Assembly (NCBI RefSeq): GCF_002078875.1
Contig: NC_034412.1
Location: 82,663,575-82,727,574, forward strand
Direction of reading: 5' to 3'
Length of the DNA: 64,000 nucleotides
DNA from: Numida meleagris
Taxonomy: Eukaryota; Chordata; Aves; Galliformes; Numididae
Part shown: piece after piece, positions 1-11,410 of the stretch
Numbering within the stretch: position 1 is the stretch's first letter
How the letters are laid out: every line of letters starts with the position of its first letter
The notes under the pieces: model-generated
Database searches by the model: none
What the model saw: the letters and a program-made list of their open reading frames with translations, nothing else
What the model was told of the DNA's origin: nothing
Translations under genes and position numbers: made by a program

Positions 1-807
1 GTCAGGGTATTTGGTGGTCTACAAGAAACACTGGGATTTTGCTGAGGATCCATCACTCAAAAGCTCTGCAAATCAAAGATGACACACTGCTGTTTGACAA
101 GACCGAGAAGCTGACACATTCTTACAGATGTCAAGATAGATGTTGGTCATTAGAGAGGGTTGAATATCGAAAGGATTTTCAAATATCCTGGGCATCTTGA
201 AAGCAAGCCTGGAATCGCCAGTGGGGAATGGAAGGCTGGATGTGAGGCTGGAGTTGTAGCCATGGCAACCAAGGCTGATTCGCAGCACGGCTGTGCAGGC
301 CTGGAGGAAAAGGCCACATCTGAGGGAAAGAGGTGGAGGTTCAAAATGTGGGGAGGGAATGCGATCAGAGAGAGCACAGATGTGTTTTACAATGTGCCGT
401 GCTTATGAACGGTATATGGAGACTTTTACAATGTGAGAGGAGGGTGTTGACTCTAAAAGGAGGGAAAAAAAGAGCAGTAGAATTTGGAGGAAGAAGTATA
501 CTGAGTGATATGATTTCAGTGTAGGGGCGAGTATCCATGATGTCTGAAAGAAGATTGTAGTATTGACAGAGGCACAACAGGAAGGAATGGATGGAGTTGG
601 GATTTGGAATTAGAGGAGCCTGTGTTTTAGCTAGGGGTTATGACAGTCAGAAATGCTGGCTGGACACAAAGTGGTTGTGAGTGGACGTGCAGCTCTGAGC
701 TGTCAGAAGCATGCTGGTGCCTGGAACCTGTGCCTGGCCTCCCCTGCCAGGAGAGGTCAGCCAGGGAAAGCAAAGGAGGAATAGATGGTTTGCTGCATAG
801 AGATGTG
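1..807. other. non-coding stretch, no gene seen
   Basis: I see no gene here. Short open frames exist on both strands, the longest about 82 codons at 160-408, but none carries a domain I recognise. The stretch is somewhat richer in G and purines than the sequence that follows, and it contains the X-box listed separately at 256-269. It could be intronic, intergenic or part of a non-coding transcript; the sequence alone does not decide. Confidence 0.6.
256..269 (+). promoter_or_regulatory. candidate RFX X-box (GTAGCCATGGCAAC)
   Basis: The 14 bases GTAGCCATGGCAAC fit the RFX-family X-box pattern GTNRCC, a 0-3 base spacer, then RGYAAC. They differ by one base from the symmetric site GTTGCCATGGCAAC. 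RFX factors bind such sites at ciliary gene promoters and in many enhancers. No TATA box, CpG island or first exon is recognisable beside it, so if functional it is more likely an enhancer element than a core promoter. Binding is inferred from the motif only. Confidence 0.45.
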
Positions 808-876
808 TATGGATTCCCTCTAAGCTCTGTCCCTGTCCTGCTGTGTGACACTGGACAAGTTGTTTAATCTAAACTA
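808..876 (+). repeat. MIR-type SINE fragment
   Basis: The stretch resembles the MIR/CORE-SINE core. It has a 'gctctgtcc...ctgctgtgtgac' segment followed by 'ctggacaagttgtttaatct', which parallels the MIR 'gctctgccac..tagctgtgtgac cttgggcaagtcacttaacct' region in the right order and spacing. It is heavily diverged and both edges fade. MIR elements are old and occur in bird genomes at low copy. The call is by eye. Confidence 0.5.
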
Positions 877-1474
877 TCTGCATATGCAAAGTTTACTACA
901 ATTGGCCTCACTTTCAGTGAGGTCTTTTACATGCTACCTTAATAAATTTACAAAATGAAAAACAAGACGATGTGAAAGAGTCTGTGGAGTTCTGCAGAAT
1001 ATGCTGAAGTCACCAACTGTCTGTCACGTACCTCTCACTGTTGATACTTGTTACATTGGGAAGAGTTCTCCTTCTGCCCCAGCGCTGGGATTTCCAACAG
1101 GCTTTTTCATCTAGAGTGCTAGTGTTTTTAAGGTTTCCTGCCTCTAAAAAGTTTGTCTGGTTGAGTCTAAAAGCATTCTAGATTTATTATATTTAATGAT
1201 TAAACAATATTATATGAAAAAAGAAAGTTTTTCTAATCTGTTTGTTCTATAATAAATATTTATATATATTAGACAGTCTGAGCTTGATTTTCCTGATTAC
1301 AAGACTGAAAGTAAAGCTACTAATGAAAAAAAATACAACAACAGCCATAAATGAAATTCTTTTGTTTATTTAGCCAGTGTCTTGTTCAACTGCTTTAGCA
1401 TCTTGGCTAATTCTGTGGATGCTGACAGCTAAGTCTTCATCATCTCAGCTCCAGCTAGTATGTCTTGGAGAATT
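877..1474. other. AT-rich non-coding stretch
   Basis: No gene, RNA gene or repeat is recognised. Around 1195-1275 the sequence is strongly AT-rich (runs of tatatt/aataaatatt), consistent with ordinary low-complexity intergenic DNA. Confidence 0.6.
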
Positions 1475-1562
1475 TTTCTGAGGTTACACAGCCTCTGAGT
1501 TGTTTGTCCAAGGTTAAAGTAAGGCTGTGGCTAGTGCTTGGCGTGTTTCAAACCCAGTATTG
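1475..1562 (-). repeat. MIR-type SINE fragment, reverse orientation
   Basis: Read on the plus strand, 'aggttacacagcc...tgtccaaggttaaagtaaggctgtggctagtgcttgg..gtttcaaaccca' parallels the reverse complement of MIR ('...cttgcccaaggtcacacagctagtaagtggcagagc.gggattcaaaccca'). The order of blocks is kept and the closing 'tttcaaaccca' is distinctive. Divergence is high, as expected for an old element. Confidence 0.5.
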
Positions 1563-4500
1563 CTCAGTATTGGTTAAAGTTTGTTAAGTGGATCTGGCCA
1601 TTCTTTTTTTTTTTTAATTGGTTACCGAAAGAAACAGAAAGTTGGAAGCCTCTTCAGTAAGACATGGAACTGCACAGAAAATCAGGCTAAGTCCTGCCAG
1701 AAGGGACTAAGGCTACACGAGTTCCATCCTAGGTGATGGAAGCACCCACTCCTGCAGCGTGAGCCAGCTGTGCTCTTTGTGCATTCCCTGCTTCCCTCCC
1801 AGTAGTTTAGAGACACATCCAGCCGAACTGGCCACTCATGTCATTTGCTAGGCTACTCCAGGCTGATACATCTTTGTGCTGGCCTGTAATGTTTTTTGTT
1901 TTCTTGTAAAGTGGCATGTGTGTTTTTTGGTTTCCCACAAATTCAGCTGTTGCTCAGAGCATATCTTGCTATAGTGTATGAATGCTGTACTTGCTTGATA
2001 TCAGGTGACAAAGTAATCCGGAAAATAAGTTCTAGTGTCTCCTTAACATTTTGTTTTATAATCGTGGTCAGCACAAGGAATGCTAATGTGACTTTTTTTT
2101 TTTTTTACATATAGCATCACAAAGGAAAAGCAAACTATCTCTCTTTACACCTTTTCTGATGCAAGCTTGATCTTTGTAGTATTTTGAAACAGCTCCTTCT
2201 CTACGTCAGAAATTTTGATAATAAGGCTGCTACCTAAAGAGTTAATTTCTAGGAACATATACCCAGAGCCAGAATTCTCCACAACCAGTAAGAAAACACA
2301 GATTGAGTTACTACTTTATTGCTTAATAATCTAGGAGCTTTTGCTTTGATATTTCTTCTTTTGGTCACTAGGAAACTCAGATATTCTTTCAAGAATTACA
2401 CGGAGCAGAGTAGGTGTTTCTTATTATTTCTTCAGATGCTGTTTACATTTTTAGTACTGGAATCTCCAGTGGCCTGGGGACAGAGCAAACTTATGACTTC
2501 AGGTTCTGGCAATTATTTTAAATACTTTTGACTATCATTAGTACATGAACAGAACTTTATGCACCATCAATATTTTAAATGTAAATAAAATAGTTCTTTA
2601 AAAATGAAGATCACTTAAAACATAGTGCTGCTTGAATGTTGAGGAGCCATTATGTTTAATAGCATTTTTAAACTATTAAAGTTGAGTGGTTACTTTTTAT
2701 TTTGCATTTAGTCACTCATGGGAGACATTTATTTTGTCTCATACTCTGCAAATAGTGATGCTGTTAGTGGAGAAGGTTCTCATTTTGAATAATGGTCTCA
2801 TTTATATAATATCTCTTAGTATAATATATTCATATCTGAGAGAGGAATGAAAATTCACAAACTGTTAAGGGATGTACAGAAAACCAAATGAAATGTATGT
2901 CTATAAAAATCCTGGGGGAGGGGAAGCAAAAGGGTGAATGTCCTATTCTAGTAATTATTTGGTTTGAAGTTAACATCCTTTTTTTTTAGTAATCATGATA
3001 CCAATAGGAAATAATGGTAATAAAAAAAATATTTTTATTATGGATTAAAGAAGATTTTTTTGCAATATCCTTGGACAGTGAACTCTAGGACCATTCGGAA
3101 TGGCTGACTGCATGAAAACGCAGAAAGAAATTATGGAATTAGATGCAGCAGTTTTTATAGCCCTGACTTAGCTTTATGCAGGCATTTGAGAGCCATTCTT
3201 GCTATTTTTTATTCACTTTTTATGGCTATTCCAGCATGTTCCAGTGATTCTCTTTTTATGCTGTGGTAGCACCAGAAAGAAAGGCTCATTTATTTGCTAC
3301 AAACCTTGCAGAAAAATGAATAAAAGACTGATTCATCGTTTGTTCCACACAACGTATTTTTTTCTATTACTTTTGGGTGCCTTGCCAAATGCTTGGGTTT
3401 ATATTTCCTGATCGTGAGTGCTTTGAAATTTGAACCAGAGAAATGGGCAAATTGTAGGTATAGATGTACCACTCTGTTTGGACACTCTTGATTAAGATTG
3501 AGAAGTAGAAGTGGGAACCAGAAACTGATACAAATTTGGAAGCAATTCAGTCACTCGTGGGTGACGGATGCTCAGCTGAGGTTGATAATCGTGCACATGT
3601 ACCTACAATGGACAGCAGCTGTATATAGCAGAGCCTTTTCTTGAATGTAGAGCTGTTACTGCTGTCAAAAGGAGTTTGGCCAAAACAGTGTACGTCTCTA
3701 CCTATTTAAGAAAATATTGTATTTAAAATAGTTGCTTACAGTGTCAACTTACATTACTAGCACTAACATTGCTAGACTTTGCAATTACCAAAGTAGCAAA
3801 TGGAAATTCAGTAAGAAACATCGGAGGTTTCAGCATGGAATTGGCCTCAGTGTTTTGCTTGCCCCAGATCATGTAAGAGGGGACATTTTGGCTTAAATCC
3901 AATCTGACTCTGTTGAAAAAAAGTGAGATTTGTTATGGCATTCTAAATTTTAAAATATACATGTAGTTTTAAAGGAGCAAACTCATCTTTTCCCAGTAGC
4001 TATCAAAATCTGATTTGTTCAGGCAGTATCTTTTCAGTAGCAACGTATCATTTAGTTACCCATTTGTGCTTCATAACCTTGACTAGATAAAGCTGTTTAA
4101 AAAGTTTTAAGAAATCTTTTGTGTAGAGGATTGTTAATACATGGAAAAGATCCTATTACTTTATCTAAAGACTAATGCACTACAGTAGCCTTTTCAGTGA
4201 ATATAAGCTATCTTCTCCAACATGTCTGTAATTCTGTTCAATATCTATTTAAAAGGTGTCTAACAGTGTTACTAAAGTGATAGATGTTATTTTTACTTCT
4301 AAAACTAAAAAGTGCAGCACCTTCTGAAATACTTTAAGATCGTTTATTGTGCAAAATGAATGCATGGTATAGTTTAAAGAATAGATTTTTCAACTTGGTA
4401 ATTTTTGCACTTTTTGAGATTGTTTCAATTGCTACTATAAGGGAATTTGAACTCCAAATAATTGGCGGAGCATTGTGAGTTTTATGTGGAATCTGTGGTC

Positions 4501-7500
4501 TTTTGAGCATGAAACATAATTGCTCCTTGCTTTTAGAAAGGTTTTCTTTCAAGAGCATATTCCCTCATTCTCATTAATGGAAATTATATAATTGTCTTTT
4601 TTTTTCTCAACTTGCAAAGTTTGGGCAAATTTCTGCCTAAATTTTTATCTGTGCTATCTAATTCATCTGATACAGGTATTTTGGTGAATTAACTATTGAT
4701 GTAGGACACAGATGCTGTAGTTAGTTGATGCAATATGTATTGTGTTATGTGTCTTGGTGTTCAATTTTGATGTAAGCAGGAATTTGCAAATAATTTTTTT
4801 AAGGAAATAATTCAATATTAATACTGAAAGTTTTTATGAACTTTTGTGCCTGATGTTGCGTAGAGGCATAGGTATAAATGCTTGATACCTCTATTTCTCT
4901 GTGAAAAAGTAAATTTATCTTTTATTTCCCAATGAAAAGTAAGGTTTATCAAAATAGAGGTATCTTGGAGGAGTTGTTAACGAATTTTCTTATTTCGTTT
5001 GATTTCTCTATCTGTGGAAGAGCTTTTAAGCCAATAAATTCACGGTAAATCTCACTTCTATAATGGAAATAAAACAAATGTTATCTGTATGATTGCAATT
5101 ACTCGAGCCCTGAGGCAGTACTCTGCTGTGTACAATGTGAAATTCTCACTGCCAACACACGGACTTTTTCCAACATATGCAATCTAAAGAAGAGCTCATA
5201 CTTGAATCGCAGGTTTTAGCTTTCAGACCACTACAGGTATTGTTATCTACACTGTGTATGCACAGTAACTGATGAACAATATTTTTGCTTGCGTGTTACA
5301 GGCAGTGTTAGCAAATCAACATATGTTCTGGTCCAGGATTTCTATGTATCCTCTTTCATAACAATGCTCTATGAATTTGTAGCTAATATACACCTCCTTT
5401 TGGGACTCTGCCTAAAACTCTCAGAGGTGTGATATCTGGAATCAAGCAAAGTAACTTCTATGTTTCTTCTCCATGTGCAAGCTATCGTAGCACCATAAAA
5501 AAGCTTTTGACCACTTGTTCTCTGGAAATTTACTCTCACCTGTTCTTACCCACCACACTGCTGCTGAAAAGAAAAACTACGGATAAATGCAGTAGAATAA
5601 TGATGATGTGCTCTTGTTCCTGTGAAGATGCAATTATTCCAGTTTCACATCTCTGTCCCTACTTTCACTCATAAATGTAATTTTAAAATCAGTGCCTTAA
5701 AAAAAAACAAAACACACAAAACATTAAGGACTAGAGCAGAAGTGGATGAGTTCCTGAAATTGATTTGGCAAATATAGTTACTCCCAAGAAGTGCCCTTAC
5801 GCCCAAGAAGTGCAAGAATTTCAACGCATGCCTCTGCTGAGCACTTGCTGTCACTTAGCTGTGCACAGCTGCTGCTCTATGGAATATGGAATGCCTGCTT
5901 ATCCTCTGACTGTACGGGATATCTAAGCCATCCCATTGGATATAGATACCGATCAGTTTTAGGAGTTACCATAATTAACTTGGGTTCTTAACTGTCTTTG
6001 ATCTGGATCCTGCCCCGTATGTTTGTCCATTGTGCCTACCATCAGGCATTTGACAGAAAAGGGACAGTTTCCAGTTATGCCATGAAATGTCTACAGTTCA
6101 TGATTTCTAAATGGGATAGTCTAGAAAGGTCTATGGTGCCTAACTTTTTGGAATATACGGAATATTGTATGGAGTGACAGGACATCTATTCACTGACCTC
6201 AGCAATGTGACCATTGTTCTAGCTTGACTTCTTGCTGACTTAAGAAACATTTTACTGGATGCGTGGACAAAAGAAAGGAAGTGTTTAGGTTGATCCTAAG
6301 TAGTTGTAAAATCTTGGTGGAGTGTGCTTTTCAGAAGACTGGAAAGCTAAAATTCTTGAAACTGAGAATAAATACCAATAGGTTCCATCCACTGTAGGTC
6401 ATAGTTTTGCAATGAATTTTGCACAGATTTCAGGAGAAGAAAAGAGCTTTCTGAGAATCAGGAGGAGAATGTTTCAAGAGGCCAAAGTGGAATTTTCAAA
6501 AAAAAAAAAGTCAGTCCTGCACCCACAAGCATAGAATGACAGAAATATTACATGTGGACATTAATTAAAAGAGCCAATTGTGAGAGACTTGTATTTTGTG
6601 TCATCAAGTGTTTTTGCTACTAGAAGTATGATGTGCCATCCTGAGCATTTCAAGCCATGCAAAGATAGAGTGCCTCTACACAAAAGCACAGAGCTATGGT
6701 ATGAATGGGAAAGAAACCCTTTTTCCTGGAACCTGTCCCTAGAGAACACACCTTTTGAAAATTAGCATCCTTGATTATTAACCTATGCCTTGCTACAGTT
6801 TTGTGGTATATATGAAACAAACTGGGCTAAGAGAGAACTGAGTAAGTACAGTACACAGCTTGCATACATAAGGAGATGCTCATGTATGTCTTTCTGCATT
6901 ATAAAGAATTGAGTTTCTATTTGCTTTTTGGTCATTAAGTGAATGCCAATTCACATGCCCCTGAGGTAGAAAAAATTAGACCACCAGTTCTCAGGAATGC
7001 TCGCATTCTCCCCTATCCCTCATTAACTTTTATTACAATGCATCATGCAAAATCTTACTTACATAATGTGGATGGAATCAGACCCATCCACAGTTAGAGT
7101 CTTTGCCTGTGGTTCAGGCTAATCCTGAGACTGGTTCAGTTTGAGGTGGTTCAGTGTCTCAATAATTCTGCCTGGTACTGGGTTTCCTGAGTTATCAACA
7201 TTCCAGGCATGTGGGATAGAGCACAGCAAGCTGGAATAGTATTTGTGCACCTCAGAATAATGGCAGTGATCAAATTGTACCTGGACTATCTATAGTTCAT
7301 CTGAACTACCCTTACTTTGTTACAGCAGTGAGAAGTGTCTTGAATGTGCCTCTTATTTGTCATTTACTGAGATGCCTGTTTTTATGTTTGCTTTAGTATA
7401 CAGCTGGACACTTGGGCAAGATAAAACACATTTCCCCAGGGTTAGATAGCATCTCACTTCAGACAGGGGAACAAAGCAATACGTGGCTGATGAATAGTCA

Positions 7501-8680
7501 GAAATGTGACGTGACTATGGGAATTCCGCAGGAGTGGAAGTAGAAAGGATGCTACTTGGTTGTATGCAATGCAAATATTGAGAAGGGGCTCTGATGAACA
7601 TGGTTCAGAGCAGTGGAAGCACCCAGATAAACATGCGGAAAACAAAGCAGGTAGGACAGCAGCATGGGGAACTGACGAGGATATTGATGTATCGGCATTC
7701 TGCTTGAAGAAATGGGGCATTCACAGCTGGCTGAATGCAGAGGGTGCATGCTGTGAACCTCAGAATTCCTAGTATGATGAATTCTAAACACATGTTTGGG
7801 ACTGAGACACAAAGTACCCTAAAAGAGATGAAATACACTTGCATGCCAAGAGCACATTTCTCCAAAACAAGAACATTTTAGCTGAAATCTAAGTTACATA
7901 GTACCAAAATGAATAACAAATCCCTACTTTTTATCTGAGCAAATGATTCTTCTGATCTTTAATTTTATCAGTAGTGTAACCTGACCTCTTATATGTAGCC
8001 ACAGAATTTGCCTGATTGTCCCATCAGTAACCCTTGTAACTTGTGTTTGGCTAGTTGGTTTTGTTTCAAAGTTATCCACCACTTCTGGTACTTCCAAGTA
8101 TCTACTGCTGCCATTGTTTTAGCTGTGTCTTCCCTCTGGATTTTATTTAACCTGGACATAAATTCCAGTCATTTTTCATTGTTATATCTCCTTCTGTGGA
8201 ATTTAATGTGCCATTTACAGCTTCTTGGTTTCTTTTTAAGGAATTTAAATGTTGAGATCACATCTCAATCTTGGTTTGCTAATATACAAAGACCAAATTT
8301 GAACTGCCGTTGTACATTCTGTATTGTTTTGTAACTCAATCCTGGATCCACTTTCAGTATCCTTTAAAGAATGTCATACCAGAGTATGCACAGTGTCTGA
8401 GCACTGCTGCAGAGAAAGGTGAAGCACCTCCTTACTGCTTCAGAAAATTGAGGGAGAAACCAAAGTTTCTGGCATTGTAACTTAATTAGGGATGCTTGTT
8501 TTCTTGAGATAAAAAAGAGATGTGTTCCTTCTCCAAACAATGACACTGTGTATAAGCTTTATTCTGCAAAGTCCTTATTCTCCTGGCCTCACTGACTCAT
8601 TGGGTCCTGACCACTCACTCCCTGCTATGCAGCTGGAGGATGTGTGGGTCTGCAAATCTCCCATAACAACTGAAACATCT
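1563..8680. other. long non-coding stretch without recognised genes or repeats
   Basis: About 7 kb of AT-rich sequence in which I can support no gene. Open frames are short (60-88 codons), lack domains and often overlap on both strands, as around 7450-7870 where at least four overlap. Short homopolymer runs occur, for example T-runs near 1601-1615 and 2093-2106 and an A-run near 6500. No CR1 or LTR signature was seen. This may be unique intergenic or intronic DNA. Confidence 0.6.
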
Positions 8681-8785
8681 GAAGGAAAGGACTGTCCTTT
8701 AACAAGGTGCTTTTAAATAGTACCTGGCACTCTGGGTCATACCCTACTTGCAACTTTTAGGTACTATGAAAATATGAAGCTTAAA
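8681..8785 (+). repeat. ancient LINE 3' tail (L2/L3/CR1-like)
   Basis: The blocks 'ggactgtccttta', 'agtacctggcac', 'tgggtcataccct' and 'ttttaggtactatgaaaatat' fall in the order of an old amniote LINE 3' tail ('gggactgtcttt...agtgcctggcacaatggggtcctgat...ggcctctaggcgctac..aatac'). Only the 3' end remains. The family (L2, L3 or an old CR1) cannot be fixed by eye. An AT-rich segment with 'ttattatgataataaaag' follows, which would suit a simple-repeat tail. Confidence 0.45.
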
Positions 8786-8815
8786 TTTATTATGATAATA
8801 AAAGAATGTGGGAGC

Positions 8816-11290
8816 TCTGCTGCTGAAATCGATCAGAGTGAGATTAAACAATAAAAAGCTGGTTCAAGGCAAAATGAAGTGAGGAGGAGCATGCAGTGGA
8901 CATTGGATCAGACTCAAAATTCAAGGTTTTTCTTTTTTTTTTAAGAGATTTTAGATTCACTGTATAGAACTACTTATTTTTCCAAGGGTCTTCAAGAAAT
9001 AGTAACTTAAAAATCATTACCTTTATTGTGTTCTATGTCACTTAGAATTGTATTTTTTTCTGTAAATCAGTGACACAAACTTAAGTAGTAAAATTAAATG
9101 TTTTTTATTTTGCAAATACCACATGCACCGCTTAAAAGTAGTAAGGTTCTGCCTGTGTGGAGGGGAGCAGAGCTGATGTATTGATCAGCTGAAGTGCTGC
9201 AGAGACTATAAACTGAAAGTCAGAAGGGGGAAAGAAACACAAAAAGAAATCATAGAAGACATAGTAGCAGAAAATCCATTGAAAATAATCCACTGCCTTC
9301 TTCTTCTCAGATTTTATCTCTGAATTAGACTATATCTCAGTCTGTTTCTGGTAAAGCACAAGCATAACAAACCTTAAACATTTGGTTTGTATTCTTTTTC
9401 CCCATGAAACTTTGAAGGAATTAGAGAGAAAGTCAAGCCATGTCTTTAAAAATTCTGATCAGGTTTCCTCTGGAGTCTTGCTGCTGGAAGAATGTCTTAT
9501 GGGTAAATTTCCACTCTCTCAGCGGGGCAGTGTTTTGCATGAACCAACTCCCAGGAGAAAATGTTGTGTGCTTATTCTGTACAGCGGCGCTTAGGCAGCA
9601 TCTCCATCTTAAACTGACCAGAGGGAGGGAGAGAAGCAGCTGACCGGAGGGGGAGGGGGAGGGATGAGAAGTCAGTGTGTATTTCCAGAGCCAGACAGTG
9701 CTAGTCATAAAACTGAGGGAAAAAAAAAAAAAAAAAGCCCTCTGAAATATTTGCACTGCTTTGCAGTGTGCTAGATTACTTAACGGCAGTTAAAGAGTGA
9801 ATATCACCTTACCAGAAACACGCTCATTAAGGGTTTGAGATAAAGCCCCTCAAACAAGAAAGCCCTGTGTCAAGTCATTTTTTGAGTCTCTTTTAGGGAA
9901 AGTCAGAAAAATACTCCCCCTCTTTATTCTTTTACTGCTTGGACTGTAGGCTTTTTCACGCTTCCTAAAAACTTGACTTTGCTTTTCGTTTTTTCTGAAC
10001 CAGGTTGGCAGCACACACTGTCTCACTAATGGAGCTTGTTGTTACTGGGCTATCTGGTGGTATGGTTCTGTGATTCAATACTTTTAATTATCTTTTTATT
10101 ACAACATGTACCAGGTCCTAACATACAGTAGATTTACCGATAAGGCCATATACCACTTGTATTGTATCCATTTATAGTCATTTTTATAATGGTATCTTGC
10201 TAATAAAATGTTATCTTATTCATTCAATTTGTGTGTAATAAATCAACAGCCTGTTCGCTTTCTTCTCATGCAGATATCAGTATAAGTATGTACGACTGTG
10301 TGCATGTACTAAACCTGATGATGTTGCTTGCATACAAATTGAAATTAGCTTAAGAGCATTTCATTAATGAAAGCGTAGCTATTTGCCTGTGACCCGAGTA
10401 AAATTAATACCCTAAATAAAATAAAGTAACATGGAACTTTATTTTAGCTTTATGTTAGCTGCTTGAAAAAATGCATTCAGCCTTTTTTTTTCCTGTCACT
10501 GTTCCCCTATTACAGATTACAGAATGAAATAATTGTAAGTGGTTTATGATGCTCTCTTTCAGTGTTTTTTTTCCACTGTATAAGATAAACCAGGGGTTCC
10601 CAGATTTCCATTTTTGTGCAATGCTGTTAAGATGCTGCATTAGCTAGTTGTAGAAGTAGCAGCACATTTCACTCTACGTATATGCATAGGAGGATGTATT
10701 TAGATGCTTTACTGCATTGATATCACATTTAGAAATGTGTGAGATACATAACTGAAGTATCTCTCTATACTCTTGCTTTAAAGGTGGCCCCTAGAAAGCA
10801 GCACAGACATTGTACCTCCCTTTAGAGGAATCTAAAATAAAGTAATAGATATCATGAGCATGTGATGATGAACAAAAGAATACCTCAGATTAAGTCTGGA
10901 TCCTTTATAAGTGTAATTACTCCCATGCAGATAGTAAAAGTATGAAATAAGCCTTCAAATGTTTGGAGGAAGTGCAGGATTAGGTTTTTCAATCTTTTGT
11001 AAAATCGAGCAAATAAAAAACCCCTCCATAACTCTGTTTGTTCTCTATGCAGCCACCCTCCCTGCAAAAGAATAATCCTAAGAGCTGTAGTATTTCAAAA
11101 AAGACAATTGAAAATATCAAAAGCACACATTAACATCACTTTTAGTAAAGTATAAGTTGGAAATCATTGCTAAGAAAGCAAATATATTACTGTAACTGTT
11201 ATGGTAGGGACAGCTTACATCCCAAACACATCTGGGACACCAACAACTGTATACATCAAAGAGAGCAAAAGTGTCAAAATCAGTGGTCTG
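8816..11290. other. non-coding stretch with a GC-richer patch and a poly-A run
   Basis: No gene is supported. From about 9480 to 9700 the sequence is richer in G+C, with a few CpGs (near 'cagcggcgc' at 9582-9590) and a G/A-rich run (9622-9665), and ends in a 17-base A run at 9720-9736. Open frames crossing this patch (for example 9433-9756, minus) include the homopolymer and look spurious. From about 10080 to 10440 the sequence is AT-rich, free of simple repeats and dotted with isolated CpGs, a texture often seen in conserved non-coding DNA. Confidence 0.5.
9720..9736. repeat. poly-A tract (17 A)
   Basis: A pure run of 17 A follows a GC-richer patch. No AATAAA signal or target-site duplication is obvious, so I do not call a retrocopy. 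Confidence 0.9.
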
Positions 11291-11293
11291 CTG

Positions 11294-11409
11294 ATAACTT
11301 CTCTCTGTGATCCACATTATAAAGCCTTTCACTCCTGCTGAATTCTCAATGAAACCATTTTGTTGGCAGAATCTGTGCAGATCTTCTTGAAGCTTGAAAT
11401 CATCTTGTG
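11294..11409 (-). pseudogene. possible LINE reverse-transcriptase trace
   Basis: On the minus strand an open frame of 114 codons (11117-11461) contains 'DDFKLQEDLHRFCQ', followed by 'NGFIENSAGVKGFIMWI'. This recalls the segment of CR1/L2-clade reverse transcriptases after the catalytic ADD box, 'LQ.DL..L..WA..W.MEFN..KCKVMH.G'. The match is partial: the DD sits too close to LQEDL for an intact RT, and the FN and KC residues are not clean. It may be a decayed LINE with a deletion, or coincidence. The rest of the frame shows nothing recognisable. Confidence 0.3.
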
Positions 11410-11410
11410 A

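Noticed and set aside
9433..9756. 107-codon minus-strand frame with a phenylalanine run, near a poly-A tract
   Set aside because: The run derives from the 17-A tract and the rest lacks domains. I also considered a retrocopy ending in this poly-A, but saw no AATAAA signal or target duplication.
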